Part shown: in pieces, positions 42,438 to 51,727 of the stretch | Numbering within the stretch: position 1 is the first letter of the stretch | How the letters are laid out: each line of letters begins with the position of its first letter | The notes under the pieces: generated by a model | Database searches by the model: none | What the model was told of the DNA's origin: nothing | The model's input: the letters and a program-made list of their open reading frames with translations, nothing else | Position numbers and translations under genes: made by a program | Source of the DNA: Sphingobacteriales bacterium 44-15 | Lineage (GTDB): Bacteria > Bacteroidota > Bacteroidia > Chitinophagales > Chitinophagaceae | Assembly (NCBI GenBank): GCA_001899685.1 | Contig: MKWG01000003.1 | Coordinates: 372,001-436,000, forward strand | Direction: 5' to 3' | DNA length: 64,000 nucleotides

Positions 42438-42545
42438 GTCAAACGTGAGAGGTGAAAAGTTAAACGTCAGACGTAAAAGGACAAACATGAGGGATGAAAG
42501 TTTCACGTCTATCGTCTCACGTCTCACTGTTATTCATCATTCACA
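42438..42545. repeat. heptamer inverted-repeat element, copy 7, longest array
   Basis: Nine consecutive 7-nt units can be read on the left: GTCAAAC, GTGAGAG, GTGAAAA, GTTAAAC, GTCAGAC, GTAAAAG, GACAAAC, ATGAGGG, ATGAAAG. The right side is complementary and ends with the CATTCAC edge that is also seen, in complement, in copies 2 and 9. Left edge GCTATGTCAAAC. Between the carboxylase and VCBS-protein genes, both plus strand. Confidence 0.85.
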
Positions 42546-42604
42546 AAATGATTCGGTATATTATGCTTAACGTCACACTACTATATATCTTTTAAAATAC
42601 AATT

Positions 42605-43777
42605 ATGCTAAAACGATTGTTGTTTTTACCGGTGTTTGCACTTGCCATAGCAGGTAATGCCCAGCAGAAAAAACAGGGCAGCAATATCCCGTTATTTAAG
42701 AAGCACGAGATAATAACACAGTATATCAGCGAGGGAGCCGCTGCTGCAGATGTGAATAATGACGGCAAGACCGATATTATTGCGGGGGCTTTTTGGTTTG
42801 AAGCGCCTTCATGGAAAAAGCATGAGATCAATGGTAATGACACTTTCAACATCAGAACGTATGGAAATTCTTTTTTGAACTTTGCCATGGACGTAGACCA
42901 GGACGGGTGGACGGATTATATACGCGTAGATCACCCCGGACAACCTGTAGTATGGTTTGAAAATCCACGGAATAAGCCGGGGCACTGGAAAATGCACCAG
43001 ATCAATGGCTCGCTGGGCAATGAATCCCCGATGATGGTAGATGTGGATGGGGACGGACGCCCGGACATTATAGGAAACGATGCTGTTGCAAAACAGGTGA
43101 TCTGGCTTAAGTCGCCTGAAAAAAAGGGAGATACCCTGTGGCAGAAAATTGTGGTGAGCGCCGATGAAAATCTTGCCACGCACAAATACACCCACGGGAT
43201 TGGATTCGGGGATATCAACGGAGACGGAAGAAAAGATATAGTGATAAAGAACGGATGGTTTGAAGCCCCGGTAAACCGCATGCAGCCTGACTGGACCTTT
43301 CATCCTGAAGATATCAGCGAAGACTGTTCAGAAATGTTTGTACTGGATCTTAACGGAGACGGGCTGAATGATATTATCAGTGCCTCAGCTCATAATTACG
43401 GCATCTGGTGGCACGAACAGCAAAAAGACAGTGATGGAAAAACCCGGTGGGTGCATCATGAAATCTATAAGGCTTTCTCGCAAACGCACGGGCTTATTGT
43501 AACGGATATCAATGGAGACGGCAACCCTGACATCATCACCGGCAAACGCTTTTTCGCACATAACGGAAACGATCCGGGTGAATTTGAGCCTGCAGTATTG
43601 TACTGGTTTGAATATAAACCCGGAAAAGACCCTTCCTGGATACCGCATGAAATAGATAATAATTCCGGTGTAGGGCTTCATGTTGTTGTTCAGGATATGA
43701 ATGGCGACGGATTGCCCGATATACTCACCGGCAATAAAAAAGGAGTGCATCTTTTTTTGCAGCAAAAAAGAAAGTAA
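42605..43777 (+). CDS. secreted VCBS/FG-GAP repeat protein, 390 aa
   Basis: A signal peptide (1-19, ending GNAQQ) precedes seven or so beta-propeller blades, each with a Ca-binding loop of the D-x-N/D-x-D-G-x-x-D type: DVNNDGKTDIIAG, DVDQDGWTDYI, DVDGDGRPDIIG, DINGDGRKDIV, DLNGDGLNDIIS, DINGDGNPDIITG, DMNGDGLPDILTG. This is an FG-GAP/VCBS propeller, in Bacteroidota an extracellular protein that binds carbohydrates or other ligands. Its length suggests one complete seven-blade propeller with no T9SS tail visible. Single gene. Confidence 0.85.
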   Translation: MLKRLLFLPVFALAIAGNAQQKKQGSNIPLFKKHEIITQYISEGAAAADVNNDGKTDIIAGAFWFEAPSWKKHEINGNDTFNIRTYGNSFLNFAMDVDQDGWTDYIRVDHPGQPVVWFENPRNKPGHWKMHQINGSLGNESPMMVDVDGDGRPDIIGNDAVAKQVIWLKSPEKKGDTLWQKIVVSADENLATHKYTHGIGFGDINGDGRKDIVIKNGWFEAPVNRMQPDWTFHPEDISEDCSEMFVLDLNGDGLNDIISASAHNYGIWWHEQQKDSDGKTRWVHHEIYKAFSQTHGLIVTDINGDGNPDIITGKRFFAHNGNDPGEFEPAVLYWFEYKPGKDPSWIPHEIDNNSGVGLHVVVQDMNGDGLPDILTGNKKGVHLFLQQKRK

Positions 43778-43809
43778 ACCATCCTAGGAGCACAGCCCGC
43801 AACAGCTAT

Positions 43810-43870
43810 CGTGAGATGTCAGAAGTCAAACGTGAAGATCTCACATTTCACGTCTGTAGTCTCACGTTTA
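43810..43870. repeat. heptamer inverted-repeat element, copy 8
   Basis: Left arm in 7-nt steps: CGTGAGA, TGTCAGA, AGTCAAA, CGTGAAG; right arm nearly complementary with one gap, ending TCTCACG. It lies in the 449-nt spacer before the giant PKD gene; the remainder of the spacer has an AT-rich tract and a sigma-54-like site. Confidence 0.75.
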
Positions 43871-44086
43871 ATAGTCATGTAGTTTTTTTTCGAAAAGGGT
43901 ATCATAATTTTTTCTTTGCATGCAAATTTCTCTACTGATTTCCACTTACCTCCTGTAGTTTTTTTATGGTGCAAAATTGATTTTTGTTTTTTTTTGCCAC
44001 TGGTGATTACACTGAGATTTACCTTAAGATATTCTTACTTCATTTCTTTTCAATTTGTAACAAATATCAATTTGAATAATCTGCTC

Positions 44087-44102
44087 TGGCACCAGGTTTG
44101 AT
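44087..44102 (+). promoter_or_regulatory. sigma-54-like promoter, variant -12 box
   Basis: TGGCACCAGGTTTGAT has a perfect -24 box TGGCAC and GG-to-G spacing but GA in place of GC at -12. It would start transcription near 44114, about 110 nt before the PKD gene. Speculative. Confidence 0.3.
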
Positions 44103-44226
44103 TTTCAGGGAAGAGGGTTTTATTTAAAAAAACGCAATAACAAAAGTTAGTTGTCTTGCGTTTAAATGCACATATCCCGGAGACCTATGACGGTGATAGC
44201 AATATTTAATCCAATTCCTGAAAACT

Positions 44227-47200
44227 ATGAAAAGAATAGACTTAATCCGTCTTACTTACAGATTTAGGTATTTCCTGCTGTTTATTGGTAGTGTATTCTT
44301 CAGCGGTGTATCTGTTGCTCAGGTACAGACACAAAGGGCCGTTGCCGAAAATATAGGCTCAAATATAGGGGGCTTTTATGAATCATTACCGGTAAACTAC
44401 GATGCAGAGCCTACTAAAAAATATCCTTTAATAATCTTTCTTCATGGGGCAGGAGAAGTAGGAAATGGAACGACACAGATATCAAAGGTTGCTGCCAATG
44501 GTATTCCCAAATTAATTGCCCAGGGAAAATTTCCATCTAAGTTTACAGTAGATGGTGAAGACTTTTCATTTATCGTAATGAGTCCGCAATGCAAAATAGG
44601 GGACGGCCCGATAGGGACTATTGTTCCCTTTCTTAGTTATGTCCTGTCCCACTACAGGGTAGATGAACAACGAATTTATCTTACCGGACTAAGCCTTGGC
44701 GGCTATATGAGCTGGAATTATGCTGCGGCTACGGTAGATTATGCAAAAAAACTTGCGGCTTTGTTATTGGTTTGTCCCGGAATAGATACAGTTAAAAATG
44801 GAGGCACGCCTGACCCTCATGGTTATGCAAATAATGTGGCAACAGCAGGCCTGCCTACCTGGATTACCACCAATTCCGTAGACCCCGAGGCCTATACCTA
44901 TAAAGCTGTTGCACTTGCACAATTTATTAATCAAAATAATCCGACACCTCCTGCCAGACTCTCCGTTTTTCCGGAAACAGGTCATGATGCGTGGACGAAG
45001 ACGTATAATCCGGATTACAGGGAAGACGGAATGAATGTGTACGAGTGGATGCTTAAGTATAAACGCGGAAGCATTATAACTCCCAGTCCCCCGGTTGCCA
45101 ATGCAGGCTCACCACAGACGATAACATTGCCCACCAATAGTATCACATTAAACGGCACGGCTTCCACTGCCCCGTCCGGGACTATCAGCAGCTACTCCTG
45201 GACAAAGATATCAGGGCCATCATCCGGAACAATAAGCACTCCGTCAGGCGCCACTACAACCGTAAATAATCTTACAGAGGGTACATACCAGTTTCAGCTG
45301 ACTATAACTGACAATAATGGTAAGACAGCCTCCGCAGCGGTGAGTATAGTTGTAAAACCGGCGCCGTTACCACCTGTGGCTAACGCCGGCAATCCGCAAA
45401 CGATAACACTTCCTGCAAATAGTGTTACACTTAACGGTAGCGCTTCAACTGCGCCATCAGGCACTATCAGCAGCTACCAGTGGACAAAATCATCCGGGCC
45501 CTCTTCCGGCACTATAACCAGTAATACATCCGCAGTAACTACAGTTTCGGGGCTTACAGAAGGAGTGTACGTATTCCAGCTAAAGGTCACCGACAACAAT
45601 GGGGCAACTTCAACGGCTTCGGTTAGCATTACTGTTAACGCCGCACCCAAGCCGCCTGTTGCTGCAGCAGGAAATGACCAGACTATCCAGCTCCCGGTAA
45701 ATTCGGTATCGCTTGACGGATCAAAATCTACCGCTCCCTCAGGCAGCATTTCAACTTATCTCTGGACAAAAGTATCAGGCCCCTCGGGAGAGACTATTAC
45801 AAACAAGAATAATGCTGCCACCACTGTAACAGGATTAACAGAGGGCACTTACGAATTTAAATTAACGGTAACAGATAATCTTAGCCAGTCATCTTCCGAC
45901 ATTGTTATCATCACTGTAAAACCTGCACCGCCACCACCTGTAGCCGACGCAGGCAGCGATGCAACTATCCAGCTCCCGGTAAATTCCTTTTCCCTGGACG
46001 GCAGCAAATCTACCGCTCCGGGAGGCTCCATTACCGACTATGAATGGATAAAATCTTCGGGACCATCCGGCGGGACCATCGCAGATCCGCACAGCAGTAA
46101 TACTACTGCCAGCAATATGGTTGTAGGAGTGTATGTTTTTCAATTGAAAGTAACAGACAATAATGGCAATACCTCCTTTGCAACAGTATCCGTTACCGTA
46201 AAGGCCGCTCCTTTACCTCCGGTGGCAAATGCCGGGGCAGACAAAACGATAACGCTTCCGGATAATTCCATAACCCTGGACGGTACTGCTTCTACAGCGC
46301 CTTCAGGCACTATTACCTCATATACCTGGGCAAAATCATCCGGGCCGGCTACGGGATCAATTGTAAATCCATCCGCTTCCACTACAAAGGTGAATGGACT
46401 GGAACAAGGTGTATACAAATTTACGTTGACAGTAACGGACAATAACGGAGGGTCTTCCTCAGGCGAAGTAACAGTGACTGTCAAGCCGGCGGTATTGCCT
46501 CCTGTTGCCAACGCCGGAACCAGTATTTCCATAACGCTTCCTGTAGATAACATAACGCTTGATGGCACGGCTTCTACAGCGCCTTCCGGAACTATTGTAT
46601 CTTATGCATGGAAAAAAATATCAGGGCCGGCTTCAGCGATTATTAATAACACATCAAGCGCCGTCACGGATGTTACAGCACTTGTAGCCGGCGAATACAA
46701 TTTTGAGTTAACGGTAACAGACAATAATGGGAAAAGCGCTACTGCAGTGGTAACGGTCAACGTTAATCCGGAAATCTTACAACCTGTGGCCAATGCAGGG
46801 AACAATGGATCCATTACGCTTCCCCAAAATACTGTTACCCTGGATGGAACTGCTTCCACCGCAGCTGCAGGCTTTATTACGAAATACTTATGGACAAAAG
46901 TATCCGGACCGACAGCAGGAACCATTTCAGATCCTTCCGCTTCAGTTACATCAGCTTCGGGACTTGAAGAAGGCGTATATGAATTTGAATTAAAAATCAC
47001 AGACAATAATAACAATACAGCCGTAAGCATTGTTACGGTTACTGTCCTTCCGCAACCTGTACTGCCGATAGCGAATGCGGGCGCCAGTCAATCTGTTACA
47101 TTACCTCAAAACAGCGTAACACTCGATGGAAGCGCTTCTTCCGCACCTTCGGGCACAATTACTGCATATACATGGACAAAAGTATCCGGACCGGCAGACG

Positions 47201-50200
47201 GTATAATAGAGAATGTGGATAATGCTGTAACACAGGTAAATGGTCTTACAGAAGGGATCTATGAATTTGAGCTGAAAGTAACGGATAATAATGGTGCAGT
47301 GGCTACAGGCTCGGTGACTGTAACAGTAAATGCAGCGCCTTTACCTCCGGTTGCAAATGCAGGATCTGATCAGACTATATCTCTTCCTGTAAATACCATA
47401 ACATTAGACGCTAACGCTTCCACAGCTCCGGCAGGTAATATAGTATCTTATGAATGGGCAAAAATTTCCGGCCCGGCTGAAGGAAATATAACAGATGCGG
47501 GGGCGGCTACTACTGAAGTCACAGGTCTTGCAGAAGGTGTATATGTGTTTGAAGTGACGATAACTGACAATAACGGGGCGATTGCAAAAAGTACTGTTAC
47601 CATTAATGTGAATGCAGCACCATTGCCTCCGGTTGCAAATGCAGGATCTGATCAAACTATTACACTGCCTCAGAATAGTATAGCGCTTGACGGAACAGCA
47701 TCTTCTGCACCTGCAGGAAATATAGCTGATTACCTGTGGACAAAAATTTCAGGACCTTCTGATGGCAGCATAACATCAGCCGATAACGCTGCTACAGACG
47801 TAACCGGTCTTGTAGAAGGTATTTATAAATTCCAGTTGAAAGTAACGGACAATAACGGCGCTACTTCGACAGCCAGCATAACCGTGACTGTAAAGCCTGC
47901 ACCGCTTCCTCCTGTTGCCAATGCAGGTAGCGCCCAGACAATTACATTGCCATCGAATATGGTAACGCTTGATGGCAGCAAGTCTGCAGCGCCCTCGGGA
48001 ACGATAAAAAGTTATCACTGGACAAAAATTTCAGGACCTGCGTCAGGGGCTGTCGCATCTGCTGATGCCGCAATCACAGAAGTAAATGGCCTTGCAGAAG
48101 GTGAATATAAATTCGAGCTGAAAGTAACGGATAATATAGGTGCGATCTCAACGGCCACAGTTACCGTTACTGTTAAACCGGCGCCTCTGCCTCCTGTTGC
48201 CAATGCAGGAAGCTCCCAGACTATTCAGCTTCCGGTAAATACCATTACACTTGATGGTACGAAATCATCTGCTTCTTCAGGTACGATCGTATCATACCTG
48301 TGGACAAAAATTTCGGGACCCTCTGCAGGAACAATAGCAGATGCAGCAGGCAGCACTACGGTTGTCAACGATCTCAAGGAAGGTGTATATACTTTTGAAT
48401 TAAAAATAACTGACAGCAACGGGGCAACATCTACCGCTACAGTAAATGTTACGGTAAAATCAGTGCCTCTGCCTCCTGTTGCCAATGCAGGAAAGGATTT
48501 ATCCATAACCCTGCCTCAAAATAATATAACCCTGGATGGAACCGCTTCCACTGCGCCTTCAGGAACAATAGTATCATTTGCATGGACTAAGATCTCCGGG
48601 CCTGCGGAAGGAAGCATAACAGATGCAGGAAGTGCAACCACTACGGCTGCTGATCTGGCAGAAGGCGTTTACCGGTTTCAGCTTAAAGTGGTTGATAATA
48701 ACGGGTTATCTTCTACTTCAACCATAACGGTGACGGTAAAGCCGGCTCCTTTGCCTCCTCTTGCCAATGCAGGAAAGGATTTATCCATAAACCTGCCTCA
48801 AAACAGCATAACCCTGGATGGAACCACTTCCACTGCGCCTTCAGGAACAATAGTATCATTTGCGTGGACTAAGATCTCCGGCCCCGCAGCAGGAACAATA
48901 GCAGATGCAGGCGCCGCCACTACAGCAGTGAATAACCTTACTGAAGGCGAGTATACATTTGAATTGAAAGTAACAGACAGTAATGGAGCTACAGCAACGG
49001 TAACCGTTACCGTTACTGTAAACGCCGCCCTGCTTCCTCCCATAGCTGACGCCGGCGGCGACAGAAGTATAATATTACCGGAAAATAATATTGATCTTGA
49101 CGGCAGTGCATCTGCCGCACCTTCCGGCACTATCCTAACCTATACATGGACAAAAATATCAGGACCCGGCACAGGCGCCATTGGAAGCCCGTCCTCAGCA
49201 GTTACGAAAGTTTCCGGCTTATCTGAAGGAGTATATAAATTCCAGCTAAAGATTACAGATAGTAACGGAATGACAGCGACCGATCTTGTTACCATTACCG
49301 TCAAACCTGCCCCTCAGCCTCCCGTGGCAAATGCAGGAAATGCGCAGACAATAGTATTGCCGGTAAACAGTGCGACTTTAGATGGAACAAAATCTACTGC
49401 CTCATCAGGATATATTATATCTTATGAGTGGACGCAGCTTTCCGGACCTTCAGATGCGGCGATTGAAAATGCAACATCCGCTGCTACTACCGTTAACGGT
49501 CTGGCAGAAGGAGAGTATACTTTTGAATTAAAGGTTACGGATAATAATAATATCAGCGCAACAGCTTCCGTAACCATAATAGTAAAAGCAAGCCCTCCTC
49601 CGCCTGTTGCTGATGCAGGTAATGCAATAACTGTTGTTTTGCCGGTAAATACAGCCACGCTGGATGGTAGTAAGTCAACGTCTTCAGGCAGTACCATTAT
49701 TTCTTATGAATGGAGCATCCTTTCAGGACCTGAAGGGGCTGGCATTACAGATGCAGGCTCAAAGACTACACAGATCGTAGCACTGGTAGAAGGCAACTAC
49801 CAGGTACAGTTAAAAGTAACCGACAATCTCGGTGCAAGCGCAACCACATCAGTCAGCATTACCGTGAAAGCGGCGCCTGTACCCCCGGTGGCAAATGCAG
49901 GGGCTGCACAAACTATCACCCTGCCGGTAAATACTGCTCAGCTTGATGCTACAAAATCTTCGGCGCCGGCGGGAAAAATAAAAACGTACCTGTGGACTAA
50001 ATTATCAGGACCGCAGCAGGGAAATATTGTGGATGCCGGTAATGCCCTAACCCAGGTAGAAAATCTTGTTGCGGGAACATATGAGTTCCAGGTTAAGGTA
50101 ACTGACAACAATGACAAATCATCTACCGCAACTGTAACGATTATAGTAAAGCCGGCGCCTGTGAGACCGCCTGTTGCCAATGCCGGCGACGATTTTACCG

Positions 50201-51009
50201 TTCAGTTGCCGGTAGAAGCGATTCACCTGGATGGCAGTAAATCTTATGCCAGAGATGGAAGCATTGCAAGTTACCACTGGATCCTTCTTGGCGGCACTAC
50301 GCCAGTGACTATTCTTAATGCAGAAACTGTTAACCCCAACATCTCTTCCGTAGAGTCCGGCATATATATATTCAGGCTATACGTTACCGATACCTATGGC
50401 TCTAAAGATTCTGCAGATATAGCTGTAAATGTTCTTCCTGAAGATATGAGCACTGGATTGCCCGAAGTAAATATAAAAGGAGATACTATCGTATCGTTGC
50501 CGCAGACCGAGGTAATGCTGGATGGTACAGCTTCTGCCGCTGAATCGGGGTCAATAGAGCAATATGAATGGAAAGTAGTATCAGGTCCGTCAGGCGCAGT
50601 TGTGGAAGATCCTTCGTCGGGAATAACTAAAATTTCCGGATTGGCAGAGGGCCAATATGAATTTGAGCTGACAGTAACCGATAGCAGGGGGAAGCAGGGT
50701 AAATCAGTCATTAAGATCACGGTGAATAATCCCGGTGGAAGACAGGATCTGTCAACATCGGCAATGATCTATCCTAATCCTACGCAGTCGCAGGTCAATA
50801 TACAATTGAAAGGTGTTGAAGCCAAAGGAAGGACCATGCTGGATCTGTATGACGCAAACGGCAGGCGTGTATTGCATAAGGAAGTAATAAAGGACGATGT
50901 TTACTTTAATCAAAAGATCGATCTGTCCGGCTTAAAGAAAGGAATATATTTCCTTGAAATTATAATAGATTACCAGTACAGGATAGCCCAGAGAATTGTG
51001 AAACTGTAA
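44227..51009 (+). CDS. giant secreted esterase-like protein with 20 PKD-type repeats and T9SS sorting domain, 2260 aa
   Basis: Signal peptide (1-31), then an alpha/beta-hydrolase of the PHB-depolymerase/CE1 esterase type (about 40-280) with HGAG oxyanion motif (73-76), nucleophile Ser156 in GLSLG and His253 in TGHDAW. From about 288 on, 20 PKD-type repeats of about 93 residues run to about 2165, each starting PPVANAG or close, then LP-N-LDG, G-I-Y-W, ISGP and ending VTDNNG. Repeats 13 and 14 are nearly identical in DNA as well (period 282 nt), so the array has expanded recently. The last ~80 residues (YPNPTQ, GRRVL, GIYFLEI) are a T9SS sorting domain. Likely a surface polymer-degrading or adhesive protein. 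No sortase or cellulose-binding domain is seen. Confidence 0.9.
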   Translation: MKRIDLIRLTYRFRYFLLFIGSVFFSGVSVAQVQTQRAVAENIGSNIGGFYESLPVNYDAEPTKKYPLIIFLHGAGEVGNGTTQISKVAANGIPKLIAQGKFPSKFTVDGEDFSFIVMSPQCKIGDGPIGTIVPFLSYVLSHYRVDEQRIYLTGLSLGGYMSWNYAAATVDYAKKLAALLLVCPGIDTVKNGGTPDPHGYANNVATAGLPTWITTNSVDPEAYTYKAVALAQFINQNNPTPPARLSVFPETGHDAWTKTYNPDYREDGMNVYEWMLKYKRGSIITPSPPVANAGSPQTITLPTNSITLNGTASTAPSGTISSYSWTKISGPSSGTISTPSGATTTVNNLTEGTYQFQLTITDNNGKTASAAVSIVVKPAPLPPVANAGNPQTITLPANSVTLNGSASTAPSGTISSYQWTKSSGPSSGTITSNTSAVTTVSGLTEGVYVFQLKVTDNNGATSTASVSITVNAAPKPPVAAAGNDQTIQLPVNSVSLDGSKSTAPSGSISTYLWTKVSGPSGETITNKNNAATTVTGLTEGTYEFKLTVTDNLSQSSSDIVIITVKPAPPPPVADAGSDATIQLPVNSFSLDGSKSTAPGGSITDYEWIKSSGPSGGTIADPHSSNTTASNMVVGVYVFQLKVTDNNGNTSFATVSVTVKAAPLPPVANAGADKTITLPDNSITLDGTASTAPSGTITSYTWAKSSGPATGSIVNPSASTTKVNGLEQGVYKFTLTVTDNNGGSSSGEVTVTVKPAVLPPVANAGTSISITLPVDNITLDGTASTAPSGTIVSYAWKKISGPASAIINNTSSAVTDVTALVAGEYNFELTVTDNNGKSATAVVTVNVNPEILQPVANAGNNGSITLPQNTVTLDGTASTAAAGFITKYLWTKVSGPTAGTISDPSASVTSASGLEEGVYEFELKITDNNNNTAVSIVTVTVLPQPVLPIANAGASQSVTLPQNSVTLDGSASSAPSGTITAYTWTKVSGPADGIIENVDNAVTQVNGLTEGIYEFELKVTDNNGAVATGSVTVTVNAAPLPPVANAGSDQTISLPVNTITLDANASTAPAGNIVSYEWAKISGPAEGNITDAGAATTEVTGLAEGVYVFEVTITDNNGAIAKSTVTINVNAAPLPPVANAGSDQTITLPQNSIALDGTASSAPAGNIADYLWTKISGPSDGSITSADNAATDVTGLVEGIYKFQLKVTDNNGATSTASITVTVKPAPLPPVANAGSAQTITLPSNMVTLDGSKSAAPSGTIKSYHWTKISGPASGAVASADAAITEVNGLAEGEYKFELKVTDNIGAISTATVTVTVKPAPLPPVANAGSSQTIQLPVNTITLDGTKSSASSGTIVSYLWTKISGPSAGTIADAAGSTTVVNDLKEGVYTFELKITDSNGATSTATVNVTVKSVPLPPVANAGKDLSITLPQNNITLDGTASTAPSGTIVSFAWTKISGPAEGSITDAGSATTTAADLAEGVYRFQLKVVDNNGLSSTSTITVTVKPAPLPPLANAGKDLSINLPQNSITLDGTTSTAPSGTIVSFAWTKISGPAAGTIADAGAATTAVNNLTEGEYTFELKVTDSNGATATVTVTVTVNAALLPPIADAGGDRSIILPENNIDLDGSASAAPSGTILTYTWTKISGPGTGAIGSPSSAVTKVSGLSEGVYKFQLKITDSNGMTATDLVTITVKPAPQPPVANAGNAQTIVLPVNSATLDGTKSTASSGYIISYEWTQLSGPSDAAIENATSAATTVNGLAEGEYTFELKVTDNNNISATASVTIIVKASPPPPVADAGNAITVVLPVNTATLDGSKSTSSGSTIISYEWSILSGPEGAGITDAGSKTTQIVALVEGNYQVQLKVTDNLGASATTSVSITVKAAPVPPVANAGAAQTITLPVNTAQLDATKSSAPAGKIKTYLWTKLSGPQQGNIVDAGNALTQVENLVAGTYEFQVKVTDNNDKSSTATVTIIVKPAPVRPPVANAGDDFTVQLPVEAIHLDGSKSYARDGSIASYHWILLGGTTPVTILNAETVNPNISSVESGIYIFRLYVTDTYGSKDSADIAVNVLPEDMSTGLPEVNIKGDTIVSLPQTEVMLDGTASAAESGSIEQYEWKVVSGPSGAVVEDPSSGITKISGLAEGQYEFELTVTDSRGKQGKSVIKITVNNPGGRQDLSTSAMIYPNPTQSQVNIQLKGVEAKGRTMLDLYDANGRRVLHKEVIKDDVYFNQKIDLSGLKKGIYFLEIIIDYQYRIAQRIVKL

Positions 51010-51039
51010 TCAATGTTGTGCTAACTATATGTGCTTTTT

Positions 51040-51125
51040 GTGAATGGTGAAAAGAGAAAGGACAAACGTGAGAGCTGAAGGTCTCGCGTTTGTCCTTTCA
51101 CGTCTGTCGTCCATCGCCCATTCAC
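51040..51125. repeat. heptamer inverted-repeat element, copy 9
   Basis: Both ends read GTGAATG (right end in complement, CATTCAC). The inner arms AAAGGACAAACGTGAGA and its one-mismatch complement make the stem. It spans the gap between two convergent genes and overlaps the last codons region of the HAD gene end (stop at 51122). Confidence 0.8.
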
Positions 51126-51727
51126 CGCCGGGATCTAAAGGGCTTATAATAAGCAGAGGTGGCAAGCGATAACATCGGCTTGTCACCTTTTGTGTCTCCA
51201 AAACAAAAAATATCTGTATATGCAGAGAGGTCAAACTTTTCCCTGATACGACTTACTTTTTCTATGCCATAACAATTTTTTCCTGCTATCCTTCCTGTCA
51301 GTATATTATCGGTTTCTTCTAAACGGGTAGCTATGCACACCAGGTTATTTTCTTTACACCACCCGGAAATCCAGTTTTCGGGGGATGCAGAGACAACGAC
51401 CACTGTGACCTCCTCCTTTTTCAACCTTTCAATTTCTTCAAATGCCCCGGCCCGGATAAGCGCAGGTAAGCATTCACCGGAAAATCTGTCACATAACGTT
51501 TGAAAATCTTTGATTGACATTCCTTTAAAAAACTGAGAGAGCAGCCGTTCCTTTGCCGCCTGGTTAGTAACCAGCTTTAGCTTCATTGCCAGCAGCCATG
51601 GAGAGACAGTAAACAGTCCTTTGTATAGTCCGGCTCTTCCATTTTGAAATTTTATGATTTCAAGGAGAGTATCTTTAAAGGTTATCGTACCATCAAAATC
51701 AAAAAATGCGATTGCCTTTTTTTTCAC
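51122..51727 (-). CDS. HAD-IB phosphatase, 201 aa
   Basis: A HAD subfamily IB phosphatase: motif I FFDFDGTITFKD (nucleophile Asp10, Asp12), motif II VVSASPENW, and motif III/IV Lys plus CFGDTKGDKPML. The chain ends YKPFRSRR, a tail also found in HAD phosphatases next to UbiA prenyltransferases. It overlaps the SDR gene by 4 nt (ATGA), so both are translated together. Best guess: dephosphorylation of a lipid-linked pentose 5-phosphate made by the neighbouring prenyltransferase. Cytoplasmic, no signal peptide. Confidence 0.85.
   Translation of the reverse strand: MKKKAIAFFDFDGTITFKDTLLEIIKFQNGRAGLYKGLFTVSPWLLAMKLKLVTNQAAKERLLSQFFKGMSIKDFQTLCDRFSGECLPALIRAGAFEEIERLKKEEVTVVVVSASPENWISGWCKENNLVCIATRLEETDNILTGRIAGKNCYGIEKVSRIREKFDLSAYTDIFCFGDTKGDKPMLSLATSAYYKPFRSRR

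Noticed and set aside
46140-47030. Two long minus-strand open frames (46140-46568 and 46602-47030, and similar ones across 45.4-50.7 kb)
   Set aside because: They are antisense shadows of the repetitive PKD gene; repeated Ala/Val/Thr-rich translations recur at the repeat period and have no domain or start signals.
45090-50720. Regular repeats considered as a CRISPR array
   Set aside because: The repeats are ~280 nt, in frame, and encode PKD domains; there are no short repeats with unique spacers and no cas genes.
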